A stretch of 64,000 nt of DNA from an uncultured Pirellula sp. (GTDB lineage: Bacteria > Planctomycetota > Planctomycetia > Pirellulales > Pirellulaceae). The stretch lies in assembly GCA_903858115.1 (NCBI GenBank), contig CAIOHR010000284.1:1-64000 (forward strand), in the 5' to 3' direction. Below the pieces are notes generated by a model. It was not told the DNA's origin. It saw only the letters and a list, made by a program, of their open reading frames with translations, and did not search any database. Below, one piece after another: positions 45,945 to 54,851 of the stretch (position 1 is the first letter of the stretch; each line of letters opens with the position of its first letter). The translations under genes and the position numbers were made by a program.

Positions 45945-46080
45945 ACTTCTTTTGCCATAGGTCGTCCTTTTCGAGAATATTTCGAACAGCATCGCTATCG
46001 AGCCACGATCGGGCCGCATCGTCGTTTCGAAGATACGAGTCCCAGAACGCTGTTGTCACGGCAAGCAAAGCGCGATGAGA
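45943..46080 (-). pseudogene. C-terminal fragment of a secreted alpha/beta hydrolase
   Basis: The minus strand reads HRALLAVTTAFWDSYLRNDD, then AARSWLDSDAVRNILEKDD and LWQKK before a stop. The pattern TTAFWDxYLxxDxxAxxWL is the C-terminal helix of planctomycete alpha/beta hydrolases. The N-terminal parts are missing; a middle fragment of the same type of protein is 1.3 kb away in the wrong order for a single interrupted gene. Confidence 0.7.
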
Positions 46081-46091
46081 TCGCAAACAAC

Positions 46092-46241
46092 GATGGAACA
46101 TTCTCTGTTGTGCTTGCAGACCATTTGCGAAACGTCGATTGGCGAGCTCGCAACATTCAATTGATTCATCGCGTTTCTACCTCCGAGTTATCTGAAGTTG
46201 TCGCGAGGGTTGAAGCATTACTCGTGAATCCCGACGCTTGA
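46092..46241 (+). pseudogene. C-terminal fragment of a MazF/PemK-type toxin gene
   Basis: The frame reads GTFSVVLADHLRNVDWRARN followed by VSTSELSEVVARVEALL. This matches the end of PemK/MazF endoribonucleases (VILxDQVxSLDWRARxA ... L.EV...I.ALL). The N-terminal half with the catalytic arginine is absent; upstream sequence belongs to a different relic on the other strand. No antitoxin gene is nearby. Confidence 0.72.
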
Positions 46242-46323
46242 GTATCAAGTCGGAAGCGTGCTTCATGCGGGACGTTATCATGCTGGTCGAGGGTTCGGTT
46301 GCGTCCACGATGAAATAGATATG

Positions 46324-47364
46324 TCAACGACGCAACGGAAGTACAACGAGTTTATCCTCCGACGACAATCGAAGATCGCGGGCAGATTGCTCGCTGAGAA
46401 GCACCACTTGCTCTACACTCTCAACGTGAAGGGAAGGAATTTTTGTTTGGATGGCAAGAAACGGTCGTGCGGCGCGGGCTAGGATCGATTGCTCGCCGCT
46501 TTGCCTATCGCTGTCGGCATCTTCGCTCAACTTCCATGAAACAGTCGTTGCGTTCGCAATGGCTGCAATCTCCTTGGTCTTGCACGTGATCATCGGGCCA
46601 CCATCGAAGATATCGATTAGATTGTTGCGACGAAATCCTTGCGCCTCCAACATGCTCAGGGCCGGACGTGTTTGTTCATGCACCTGCCCGATCGACTCTA
46701 GCGCATCGTGCGGTAGCAGTTCCAAGTAGATCGGATACTTAGGCATGAGTTCTTCGATGAACTTCTTATCCACCATCGATAACGAATCAGCGCGAGGAAA
46801 GTCTATTTTGAAGAAGTGCGCGCCGATGGCTTCCCAAAAGGGTGAGAAGCCATGCGCGTCTTGAAAGCCTCGCATCTCCGCAATTGTTTCCAATGCAAAA
46901 CGTTTCGGATGCGCCGCCATGTAAAGGAACCGACTCATGCTCAGCAGTTTGCCACACCCTTTGCCGCGATAGTCAGGTTGCAAGAATAAACTACCGATTT
47001 CCGTCGGACCATTGTGCTCTTTGATCAGATGAAGAGAGTGGACCATCGTTTCCATTTCCAAAATCTCGGAGTAAGCCTTCTCCGTCTCGATCTTGTACGC
47101 ATAAAGAGGTTGATATCCTCCGGTCTTCGAGAAGATACACGAGGTGCCGATCAATTGATTCGTCGTCATGTCTTCCATCACGAAGACATAGGGTGCCCCC
47201 TCTGCTTTCTCAGTTGTGCGAGAAAACGCGAACACCGCCCTCTCCAATCGATCGTTCAGTGTCTCTTGGTCGATCTGTAACGAAGTCATCCCCGCAGACG
47301 CTTGGCAAATCAGATTCCATAGCGAATCCAAATCTGTCAGCTCCACCTCGCGAACACGAAACAT
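46324..47364 (-). CDS. astA: Arginine N-succinyltransferase
   Basis: About 346 residues from the ATG at 47364 (MFRVREVELTDLDSLWNL). It succinylates arginine with succinyl-CoA, the first step of the AST pathway of arginine breakdown. Family blocks are clear: GMTSLQIDQETLNDRLERA, then IGTSCIFSKTGGYQPLYAYK, EIGSLFLQPDYRGKGCGKLLS (acyl-CoA loop), MRGFQDAHGFSPFWEAIGAHFF and a final DIFDGGPMI. No other ast genes are in the window. It is divergent from cyanophycin synthetase across 314 bases that hold no gene and must contain both promoters. Confidence 0.94.
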   Translation of the reverse strand: MFRVREVELTDLDSLWNLICQASAGMTSLQIDQETLNDRLERAVFAFSRTTEKAEGAPYVFVMEDMTTNQLIGTSCIFSKTGGYQPLYAYKIETEKAYSEILEMETMVHSLHLIKEHNGPTEIGSLFLQPDYRGKGCGKLLSMSRFLYMAAHPKRFALETIAEMRGFQDAHGFSPFWEAIGAHFFKIDFPRADSLSMVDKKFIEELMPKYPIYLELLPHDALESIGQVHEQTRPALSMLEAQGFRRNNLIDIFDGGPMITCKTKEIAAIANATTVSWKLSEDADSDRQSGEQSILARAARPFLAIQTKIPSLHVESVEQVVLLSEQSARDLRLSSEDKLVVLPLRR

Positions 47365-47678
47365 CCTCATCCCCCGAGTCTAAAGTGATACAGTCGCGTA
47401 CTCCGATTGATGTCAGTAGCGATCACCACAATTTTCGTGATTTCTCTACCTTTTTCGGTTTTTCCAATGGATTGTTTGCCGAATACGCTGCTTAGGAGAG
47501 GTTGGCCCATCGTTTGCAATAGCTTACCTATCTTAAGTCGGCTGATCGAGTGCATCAGCAGCACTTATTTTGGATTGCCAGCATTTCGTTGACTGGACTG
47601 TATCTTATTCGAACAGGTTGATTCAAAATAGGATGACTTAACGATTCTCTCCAAAGGTAAAGTCAACAAGAGGAAGTC

Positions 47679-50387
47679 ATGCAGATTCTGAAGGTTAACA
47701 AACTCAGAGGCCCAAACATCTGGTCAAATTCGCCAGTGTTGGAGGCTTGGGTAGACCTCGAAGAGCTGAAAGATACTTCTTCGGAAATGATTCCGGGGTT
47801 TAACGAACGACTGATGGCATGGTTGCCAACTATGGTCGAGCACCGATGCAGTGTAGGCGAGCGAGGCGGATTCTTTATTCGTCTTCGTCGTGGAACCTAC
47901 ATGGCACATATTCTGGAGCACGTCACGCTCGAGTTGCAATCACTCGCAGGGACACCGGTTGGGTTCGGCCGAGCGCGCGAGACCAACACGGACGGCATCT
48001 ACAAAGTAGCGATTGCCTATCGCGAAGAGAGCCTAGGTCTTGCGTGTTTAGAAAAGGGATTTGAACTCATCCTGGCAGCCGTTCACGATAATCCGTTCGA
48101 TGTTGCTGCCGAAGTAGAAAAGCTCAAATCGTTCGCTTACGACGTATGCTTGGGTCCTAGCACCAGGGCGATCGTGGATGCTGCCAAAGCGCGCGGTATT
48201 CCATGGCGTCGATTGAACGATGGCAGTTTAGTACAGCTCGGATACGGTTTCCATCAACGCCGCATTTGCACCGCAGAAGCAGACACCACCAGCGCGATCG
48301 CAGAGTCGATTGCTCAAGATAAAGATCTAACACGTATGCTATTAAAGACGATTGGAGTTCCGACTCCAGAAGGTCGTCCAGTCGATAGCGCTGAAGATGC
48401 CTGGGAAGCGGCTGAGGACATTGGGCTTCCTGTCGTTGTCAAACCACAATACGGGAACCACGGTCGCGGAGTTGCAACCAACCTGAACTCGCGCGAACAA
48501 GTCGAAGCGGCTTACAAAGCAGCCAGAGAAGAAGGGAGTTCGATCGTTTGCGAACGCCATGCTCCGGGCGATGATTATCGAGTCTTGGTCATCGGGGGCA
48601 AGATGGTTGCTGCCGCTCGGCGTGAACCAGCGCACGTGATCGGTGATGGACAATCTACCGTTCAGACTTTGATCGACATTGTCAACGAAGATCCGCGACG
48701 AAGCGATGGCCACAGCACGGTCCTTAGCAAGATCAAAATTGATGCCGTTTCGCTTGGAGTGCTTTTAGAGCAAGGGATGACACCCGATACGATTCCACCA
48801 CTTGGCAAACGAGTGTTGATCCGCAGAAATGCGAATCTCAGTACAGGTGGCACGGCCACCGATGTGACAGATCTCATCCATCCAGACGTCGCTCGTCAGT
48901 GCATTGAAGCAGCTCGCGTCATCGGGCTCGATATTGCCGGAGTCGATGTGGTGGCTCAAGACATCACGCAACCCTTGCAAGGGCAGCGCGGCGTCATCGT
49001 CGAAGTAAATGCTGGGCCTGGACTTCGAATGCATATTGAACCCTCCGCGGGTCAAGGCCGTCCCGTCGGTGAAGCGATTATCAACATGATGTTCCCCGAG
49101 TCGAACAATGGGCGAGTGCCGATCGTCAGCGTGACGGGTGTGAACGGGAAAACAACAACGACACGTTTAGTGGCACATATCGTTTCGTGTAGCGGCAAGA
49201 AAGTGGGCATGACATGCACCGATGGAATCTATATCGCAGGCCGTCGAATTGATTCCGGTGATTGCAGTGGACCACAGAGCGCTCGATCTGTATTGATGAA
49301 CCCAAGCGTCGAGGCTGCTGTTCTTGAGACCGCGCGAGGTGGCATTCTTCGTGAAGGGCTCGGATTCGATTATTGCGACGTTGGAATTGTTACGAACATC
49401 GGCGAAGGAGACCACTTAGGCCTGTCGGACATCGAAACGATTGAACAATTGGCCAAAGTGAAGCGTTGCGTGATCGAAGCCGTATCGAAGACCGGCTATG
49501 GGGTATTGAAGGCAAATGATCCCTTGACTGCAGAGATGGCCGAAAAGTGCAAAGGATCGGTGATCTTCTTTGCCATCGATAGCAACGACCCTGTATTGGC
49601 AACCCACCGCGCGAAAGGAGGTCGCGCTGCATTCGTTCGCGAGAACTCCATTGTGCTCGCAGAAGGAACGACCGACTTCCCTCTCTTGTCACTGGACCGA
49701 ATTCCTCTCACCCACAACGGTCGCATCACATTCCAAGTGGAGAATGTACTCGCTGCCGCGGCTGCATGCTGGGGGTTGGGAATGCCGTGCGAACAAATCC
49801 GATTGGGACTAGAGTCTTTCTCGGCGCACATGGACAAGGTTCCAGGTCGATTCAATTTGGTCGAGATGCACGGAGCAACGGTGATCGTCGACTACGGCCA
49901 CAACGCTTCGTCGTTGATGGCCATTTCGGAATCTCTTCAACAGTTTCCTCATACGAATCGAACCGTTATCTATTCCGCAGCCGGAGATCGACGCGATGAA
50001 GATATGGTGCGGCAAGGAGAGATCCTCGCGGCCCACTTTGATCGAATCATCCTTTACGAAGATCAATACCTACGAGGACGACAGCCAGGCGAGATCATGG
50101 CATTGTTCAAGAAGGGGATGGACAGCGGCTCGGTTACAAAACGGGTAAAAGAGATTCACGAAGTCTCGGGTTGGCCGAATGCTGTCGATCGAGCTTTGAA
50201 ACTCATTCGCAAGGGTGATTTGCTTCTGATGCAAGCGGATACGATTGACGAAGCGGTTCACTATCTGCAGCGAGCATTTGAACATGAGAGTTTTGGTCGA
50301 GAGATCGATTTGGACTCTGCGATTCACAAACCTGCCGAGCCCAACAAGTCTGCTGCTCCCCCATCCGTAGACACGACCAAGAACTAA
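47679..50387 (+). CDS. cphA: Cyanophycin synthetase
   Basis: A 902-residue enzyme that builds multi-L-arginyl-poly-L-aspartate, a nitrogen store, using ATP. The N-terminal domain (about 1-160) has the HILEHVTLELQSLAG motif. The ATP-grasp domain (about 215-470) has LPVVVKPQYGNHGRGVATNL and GVIVEVNAGPGLRMHIEPS. The Mur-ligase-like domain has the P-loop VTGVNGKTTTTR near 485-496 and VDYGHNASSLMA near 735. Both ATP sites look intact, so it is of the CphA1 type. AGAGGAAG lies seven bases before the ATG. Divergent from astA, another arginine enzyme. No cyanophycinase is in the window. Confidence 0.96.
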   Translation: MQILKVNKLRGPNIWSNSPVLEAWVDLEELKDTSSEMIPGFNERLMAWLPTMVEHRCSVGERGGFFIRLRRGTYMAHILEHVTLELQSLAGTPVGFGRARETNTDGIYKVAIAYREESLGLACLEKGFELILAAVHDNPFDVAAEVEKLKSFAYDVCLGPSTRAIVDAAKARGIPWRRLNDGSLVQLGYGFHQRRICTAEADTTSAIAESIAQDKDLTRMLLKTIGVPTPEGRPVDSAEDAWEAAEDIGLPVVVKPQYGNHGRGVATNLNSREQVEAAYKAAREEGSSIVCERHAPGDDYRVLVIGGKMVAAARREPAHVIGDGQSTVQTLIDIVNEDPRRSDGHSTVLSKIKIDAVSLGVLLEQGMTPDTIPPLGKRVLIRRNANLSTGGTATDVTDLIHPDVARQCIEAARVIGLDIAGVDVVAQDITQPLQGQRGVIVEVNAGPGLRMHIEPSAGQGRPVGEAIINMMFPESNNGRVPIVSVTGVNGKTTTTRLVAHIVSCSGKKVGMTCTDGIYIAGRRIDSGDCSGPQSARSVLMNPSVEAAVLETARGGILREGLGFDYCDVGIVTNIGEGDHLGLSDIETIEQLAKVKRCVIEAVSKTGYGVLKANDPLTAEMAEKCKGSVIFFAIDSNDPVLATHRAKGGRAAFVRENSIVLAEGTTDFPLLSLDRIPLTHNGRITFQVENVLAAAAACWGLGMPCEQIRLGLESFSAHMDKVPGRFNLVEMHGATVIVDYGHNASSLMAISESLQQFPHTNRTVIYSAAGDRRDEDMVRQGEILAAHFDRIILYEDQYLRGRQPGEIMALFKKGMDSGSVTKRVKEIHEVSGWPNAVDRALKLIRKGDLLLMQADTIDEAVHYLQRAFEHESFGREIDLDSAIHKPAEPNKSAAPPSVDTTKN

Positions 50388-50447
50388 TCGCACCGGCTTG
50401 TATCGCGAAGTTCTTGATCGGCGGACAGAATTGGAAGTAGAATTGAC

Positions 50448-50493
50448 GCAGAAGAAAATGAATGGCCAATCATTCTTCTGCCAATCGATTTTT
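50448..50493 (+). terminator. Hairpin terminator after cphA
   Basis: GCAGAAGAAAATGA (50448-50461) pairs with TCATTCTTCTGC (50470-50481), with two bulged adenines and a short loop. A T-run (TTTTT) follows at 50489-50493. It lies 60 bases after the cphA stop. Confidence 0.6.
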
Positions 50494-50518
50494 GATGTCT
50501 CCAGAAAAGGACACCAGC

Positions 50519-50638
50519 ATGGCAACCACTGAAATCGTGAACCATGGCGATGAGAAATTCGTCCGGTTACCGAGGAGAATTGCCCAGCGTACCGTCCCTA
50601 GACGCAGGAAAACTTCATGCTTGATCTTTCTGCCTTAG
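50519..50638 (+). CDS. Possible small basic protein (39 aa)
   Basis: ATG at 50519 is preceded by AAAAGGA at suitable spacing. The 39-residue product begins MATTEIVNHGDEKFVRLPRR and is strongly basic in its second half, ending with a short hydrophobic stretch. There is no recognised family; its only support is the ribosome binding site and its place in a gap after a terminator. Confidence 0.25.
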   Translation: MATTEIVNHGDEKFVRLPRRIAQRTVPRRRKTSCLIFLP

Positions 50639-50642
50639 GTTT

Positions 50643-50720
50643 TTGAAGCAAAAGTACGCGGTATTGCTTCTTTTCGTCGCGCTCTTCTTTGTCGTCCCAA
50701 CCTATCGATTCTTCGGCTAA
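50643..50720 (+). CDS. Possible tiny membrane protein (25 aa)
   Basis: A TTG-started frame of 26 codons including the stop. It encodes a basic N-terminus (KQK), a run of hydrophobic residues (AVLLLFVALFFVVP) and a short basic-aromatic end. It has the make-up of a single-pass small membrane protein. AGG lies shortly before the start. Unproven. Confidence 0.25.
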   Translation: MKQKYAVLLLFVALFFVVPTYRFFG

Positions 50721-50774
50721 ACTGGTGAGATGCAGGTACTTGAATACCAAAAGCCTCTCACCTTTAGGTCAAGA

Positions 50775-53700
50775 ATGACTCGATCGAAAAACACTCTGCC
50801 CTGGCTGCGCATCTGCCTATCCGTCGCGGGCTTGTCGTTGGTTTCTCTCGCGAATGCAAATGGACAAGAGTTCATTCCTCGCACTCAAAAGGTTCCCCCG
50901 GGACCTGCGATCTCTCCGAAAGAGGCGATCCAGAAAATGCAGGTGCCTGAGGGCTTTCATGTAGAGCTAGTTGCCGCAGAACCGTCGATTCAAAATCCAG
51001 TCGCGATGGCGTTCGATGACGCGGGCCGCATCTATGTGACCGAGAGTTTTGAATATCCGCGCCGTGAACCTGGGCCAGGACGCGATACGATCAAGATACT
51101 TCAAGACAAGGATGGTGATGGTCTTGCGGAAACCGTCAAGGTCTTTGCGGAGGGTCTGAACATACCTTCGGGAATCGCTATCGGATATGGTGGTGTCTGG
51201 GTTGCCAATTCGCCTGACATCCTGTTCTTGGAAGATACCGATGGAGATGACAAAGCCGACAAGCAAACCATTATCGTTACTGGTTTTGGTCGCGACGATA
51301 CGCACGAGCTTCCCAGCGCATTGACATGGGGACCCGACGGATATCTTTACGGACTCAATGGTGTATTCAATCGATCGGTCGTCAAGCAAGATGGCAAAAC
51401 TTTCGATTTCACCTGCGCTCTGTTTCGTATCGATCCTCGCACGAAAAAGTTCGAACTGTTCTGCGAGGGTACCAGCAATCCATGGGGAGTTACATTCAAT
51501 CATGAAGGGAGCGCGTTTGTTAGCGCATGCGTGATCGATCACTTGTGGCACCTCAGCGAGTCGGCATACTACCGTCGTCAAGGCGGCCCCTATCCTCCCC
51601 ACACCTTCTTTGCGGAATCGATCGTCAAACATAAACACCAGATGGCGGCATACTGTGGCATCGAGTTCTTTGATTCCGAAGCCTACCCCGCAAAGTTTCG
51701 AGATCGACTGTACATGGGTAATATTCACGGTGGTTGTATCAATTCCGATTCGATCGAACGCAACGGTGCCACCTACCGAGCTTCGGGAGAACCTGATTTT
51801 CTGACGGCGAACGATGTCTGGTTTATGCCCGTTGCACAGAAGGTTGGCCCCGATGGTTGCCTCTACGTGCTCGATTGGTACGATCGATATCACTGCTATC
51901 AAGACGCCAACGCAGACCCGAAAGGTGTCGACCGAGGGCATGGCCGGTTGTATCGAGTCGTACACCAACAACGCCCTAAGCAAAAGTATGCAGACATTGC
52001 CAAGCTAACCGATGATCAATGCATCGATGCCATTGCGGATCCAAACATTTTTATACGCCAACGCGCTCAACTCCATCTTCAACAGCGCGGTGCTTCTAAG
52101 AATGCTGCCATTGCGTCACGGTTGCAATCGATGGTGTTTCAGGAGAAAGTGAATCTCAAATACCGCATGCACGCGTTGTGGTCTTTGATCGGATCTGGTT
52201 CGATCCCTGCCGATCTAGTGCCGAAGCTTCTGGAATCCGCCGAACCAGAGCTTCGAGCCTGGGGAGTTCGAACGGCGGGACAGCATCGAGTGCGCGACGA
52301 GAAGATTTTGCAGCGAGTCTCGCAATTGTCGCAAGACAGCGATTTGCGAGTGCGGTTGGAAGTATCGGTCGCTGCTCCAAAGATTGCCAACGGCTCAGAG
52401 GCTTCGCGTTGGAACATTCAGCAGCAACTCTCCCTATTGCCAAAGAGTGGGACGGATCCTCTTTTAAGCCGAGTCGTGTGGCAAAACATGCTTCCCCAAA
52501 TTGCGGAACAACAGGCGCTCGTGCTTGAGTCCATACTCGCTTCCGAAAAGGATAGCGAACTGCTCGAACTTGCACCCCGATTCGCGAAACTGCTAGCATC
52601 CAATACCAAAGCGAATCTCGAGGATGATACGAGCCGACGCAATATCCAAGCGATCTTGAAGCTGGCAAAGGGCTTGGCGTCGAAGAATCCACAAATGGGA
52701 GCCCAAGTGATCGATTCGGTTCTCGACAAATCGCGCAATCTTGAATTGCAGACGATACCTGTTCAATCGCTTGTAAAGCAGTGGCTTGAAGAGAACGGAT
52801 CGGCTTCGCTTTTTGTGTTGCCCGACGTCAAGAGACTTCAGGAATGGAGCGATTGGGAAACGCGGATCCTTCAATCGAACCTTTTGGTTGCGAACGCGAA
52901 TGCGCTGGAACTGACTCGTTCGATCACGCTCGATTCCAATGCAAAGCCCGAGTTGAAACGGCAACTGATACAAACTGCTTCGCAAATCGAACCAAAGATT
53001 GTCAAAGAAAATCTAATAGCCCTCCTTCAATCGCTTGCCGAGGGTAAGGACAAACAGCAACAACTGCGGGATACGATACTCGACTTGGGAATCGCGCGCG
53101 CGAACGGAGAAGATGCGAAGGGTATTGTTGCGTATCTTCCGAAGATGAACACGAATCTACAAGCGAGTATTGCGGAGCGACTTTGTCAGAGGAACGAAAC
53201 TGCAACGGCGATTCTGGAGCAGATGGCGAACGGTGCGTTTCGTAAAGAATTGCTAAGCCCGAATCGAGTTCGGCTTTTGGCAACGAGCAACCAAGCGTCT
53301 ATCAAGGAGTGGGTGACAAAGATATGGGGCAATGTGAATGTCGAAAGCTCAAAGGAACGTGAAGACGTCATCCAACGCGCCACTAGCAGTATGAGATGGG
53401 ATGCGAGAGGGGACGCGGAACGAGGTTGGGTCGTGTACGATCGGATCTGTGGGCAGTGTCACGTGATGCATGGTCGCGGCTATGAAGTAGGTCCGAACAT
53501 CACATCAAATGGACGTGGATCGTATGAACAATTGCTCGTCAGCGTCTTCAACCCCAGCTTGGTGATCGGCGAGTCTTACCAGAGTATTACGATTCGGACC
53601 AAGGATGATCAAATTGTTACCGGCCTGCTCGTCGATCGCAACGACAAGCGAACAGTGCTGAAGATACAGGGAGGAAAGGAGCAAACGATTCTGGAAGAAG

Positions 53701-53879
53701 ATATCGACGAGTTCAAACGAGACAAGAAATCTCTTATGCCGGAGGGTATAGAAAAACAACTGACTCCTCAAGAAATGGCAGACTTGTTTGCATTGTTAAC
53801 ACTAGAGAAAGCTCCTACCGAAAAGAGCAACAGCAAGATCTCTGGAACCCCGGATCGATTGCATGACAAGAATCGGTAG
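50775..53879 (+). CDS. PVC-type membrane-bound dehydrogenase with HEAT repeats and C-terminal haem domain
   Basis: About 1,034 residues from the ATG at 50775 (MTRSKNTLPWLRICLSVAG), which gives a signal peptide ending near ANANG; the frame is open from 50730. The N-terminal beta propeller (about 50-410, frame numbering from 50730) reads PEGFHVELVAAEPSIQNPVA and SALTWGPDGYLYGLNGVFN. HEAT-like helices follow (about 430-880). The C-terminal cytochrome-type domain has CGQCH at 907-911 followed by GYEVGPNIT. This architecture is confined to Planctomycetes, Verrucomicrobia and relatives; it is thought to oxidise sugars in the periplasm, substrate unknown. Confidence 0.94.
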   Translation: MTRSKNTLPWLRICLSVAGLSLVSLANANGQEFIPRTQKVPPGPAISPKEAIQKMQVPEGFHVELVAAEPSIQNPVAMAFDDAGRIYVTESFEYPRREPGPGRDTIKILQDKDGDGLAETVKVFAEGLNIPSGIAIGYGGVWVANSPDILFLEDTDGDDKADKQTIIVTGFGRDDTHELPSALTWGPDGYLYGLNGVFNRSVVKQDGKTFDFTCALFRIDPRTKKFELFCEGTSNPWGVTFNHEGSAFVSACVIDHLWHLSESAYYRRQGGPYPPHTFFAESIVKHKHQMAAYCGIEFFDSEAYPAKFRDRLYMGNIHGGCINSDSIERNGATYRASGEPDFLTANDVWFMPVAQKVGPDGCLYVLDWYDRYHCYQDANADPKGVDRGHGRLYRVVHQQRPKQKYADIAKLTDDQCIDAIADPNIFIRQRAQLHLQQRGASKNAAIASRLQSMVFQEKVNLKYRMHALWSLIGSGSIPADLVPKLLESAEPELRAWGVRTAGQHRVRDEKILQRVSQLSQDSDLRVRLEVSVAAPKIANGSEASRWNIQQQLSLLPKSGTDPLLSRVVWQNMLPQIAEQQALVLESILASEKDSELLELAPRFAKLLASNTKANLEDDTSRRNIQAILKLAKGLASKNPQMGAQVIDSVLDKSRNLELQTIPVQSLVKQWLEENGSASLFVLPDVKRLQEWSDWETRILQSNLLVANANALELTRSITLDSNAKPELKRQLIQTASQIEPKIVKENLIALLQSLAEGKDKQQQLRDTILDLGIARANGEDAKGIVAYLPKMNTNLQASIAERLCQRNETATAILEQMANGAFRKELLSPNRVRLLATSNQASIKEWVTKIWGNVNVESSKEREDVIQRATSSMRWDARGDAERGWVVYDRICGQCHVMHGRGYEVGPNITSNGRGSYEQLLVSVFNPSLVIGESYQSITIRTKDDQIVTGLLVDRNDKRTVLKIQGGKEQTILEEDIDEFKRDKKSLMPEGIEKQLTPQEMADLFALLTLEKAPTEKSNSKISGTPDRLHDKNR

Positions 53880-53893
53880 CTAGGCAAGAATCC

Positions 53894-54472
53894 ATGAAAT
53901 CGACTCCCCGAGATCGAGCACCTGTCAGTCAGTTTCGTTGTCTGATTGACGGATACAATCTTATGTTTGAAAGTATTGCCATTCCAGATCCGAAACTTGG
54001 AACGGCAGCGCTTCGTCAGGCTAGAGAACAGTTGCTTGAGTTTGTTGCCAGTCGATTGAGTGATGCAGATCGGCGGACAACATGGATTGTATTCGATTCA
54101 GATCAAGACGTTGGCTTGCCGGACGAGACGGTTTATCGCGGAATGCAGATCACCTTTGCACGCGAGGAGTCATCGGCGGATGAATATCTTTGCAAATGGA
54201 TTCGGAGCCATACCAATCCCTCTGGGTTATCTGTCGTTTCGTCGGATCATCAAGTTCAGCGGGCCGCCAAAGCCCGCGGGGCCAAGTTCTTTGATAGCGA
54301 ACAGTGGGTCAGTCAGATCCTACCCGAAAACCCGCTTAGCGACTTACAATCTAGCGACATCTCAGAGGCTGAACGACAGAACGAACGAGACGAAGCGCTT
54401 CGCCATTCCAAACTCCAAGAGGGAGAGAAGAAAGACTGGCTCAAAACCTTTGGTTTCGATGAAAGCGAGTAA
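53894..54472 (+). CDS. NYN-domain (YacP-like) putative ribonuclease
   Basis: A 192-residue protein with the PIN-like NYN fold. FRCLIDGYNLMFES near 15-28 supplies the first acidic residue, TTWIVFDSDQD the second, SSADEYLCKWI the third and LSVVSSDHQVQRAAKARGAKFFDSEQW the last. This is the YacP/Rae1 pattern of ribosome-associated or RNA-degrading nucleases. The C-terminal 50 residues are charged and helical. It lies 14 bases after the dehydrogenase gene. Confidence 0.9.
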   Translation: MKSTPRDRAPVSQFRCLIDGYNLMFESIAIPDPKLGTAALRQAREQLLEFVASRLSDADRRTTWIVFDSDQDVGLPDETVYRGMQITFAREESSADEYLCKWIRSHTNPSGLSVVSSDHQVQRAAKARGAKFFDSEQWVSQILPENPLSDLQSSDISEAERQNERDEALRHSKLQEGEKKDWLKTFGFDESE

Positions 54473-54635
54473 GCCGGGCAAAAAATAAACAAAATGCCCA
54501 TTCGTGCGAAGGAAGCTTCGAAACTTATGAACAACACGCAAAGAGCGATTGGGGATCAACGAGTACCGCAAGATGCAACGGTGGTTTGGTAGCTTTCCTC
54601 TTTGAATCGAATTTCCAATACTTCAGTGTTCCTTT

Positions 54636-54851
54636 TTGGACCAGTCGGGCAGAGAGGGTCCGCTTTTGGCCGAGCCCTGCCAGTCCCTGCCGAGCGAACT
54701 CGCGAATCAGCTCTCGGGATCCGCAGCTCCGTCATCGATCACATGGGGCATGATTGCACTCGGCATCAATGCGATAGTCGCTGGCATCGCGGCGGCAAAT
54801 TTGATTTACCTCAAATTAAAACAAACGCAACTATCAATTTTGAGCCAGTGA
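54636..54851 (+). CDS. Possible small membrane protein
   Basis: A TTG-started frame of 71 residues. The second half (WGMIALGINAIVAGIAAANL followed by IYLKLKQTQ) is a plausible single membrane helix with a basic end. Its last 18 bases overlap the end of the opposite-strand PQQ gene. A similar end (NLIYLKSK) appears in a short frame near 56.75 kb, on the far side of that gene, which may be an old duplicate or chance. The surrounding gap (54473-54833) has no other candidate. Confidence 0.35.
   Translation: MDQSGREGPLLAEPCQSLPSELANQLSGSAAPSSITWGMIALGINAIVAGIAAANLIYLKLKQTQLSILSQ

Noticed and set aside
50967-51983. 338-residue minus-strand frame
   Set aside because: It is antisense to the strongly conserved propeller of the PVC dehydrogenase and has no recognisable motif.
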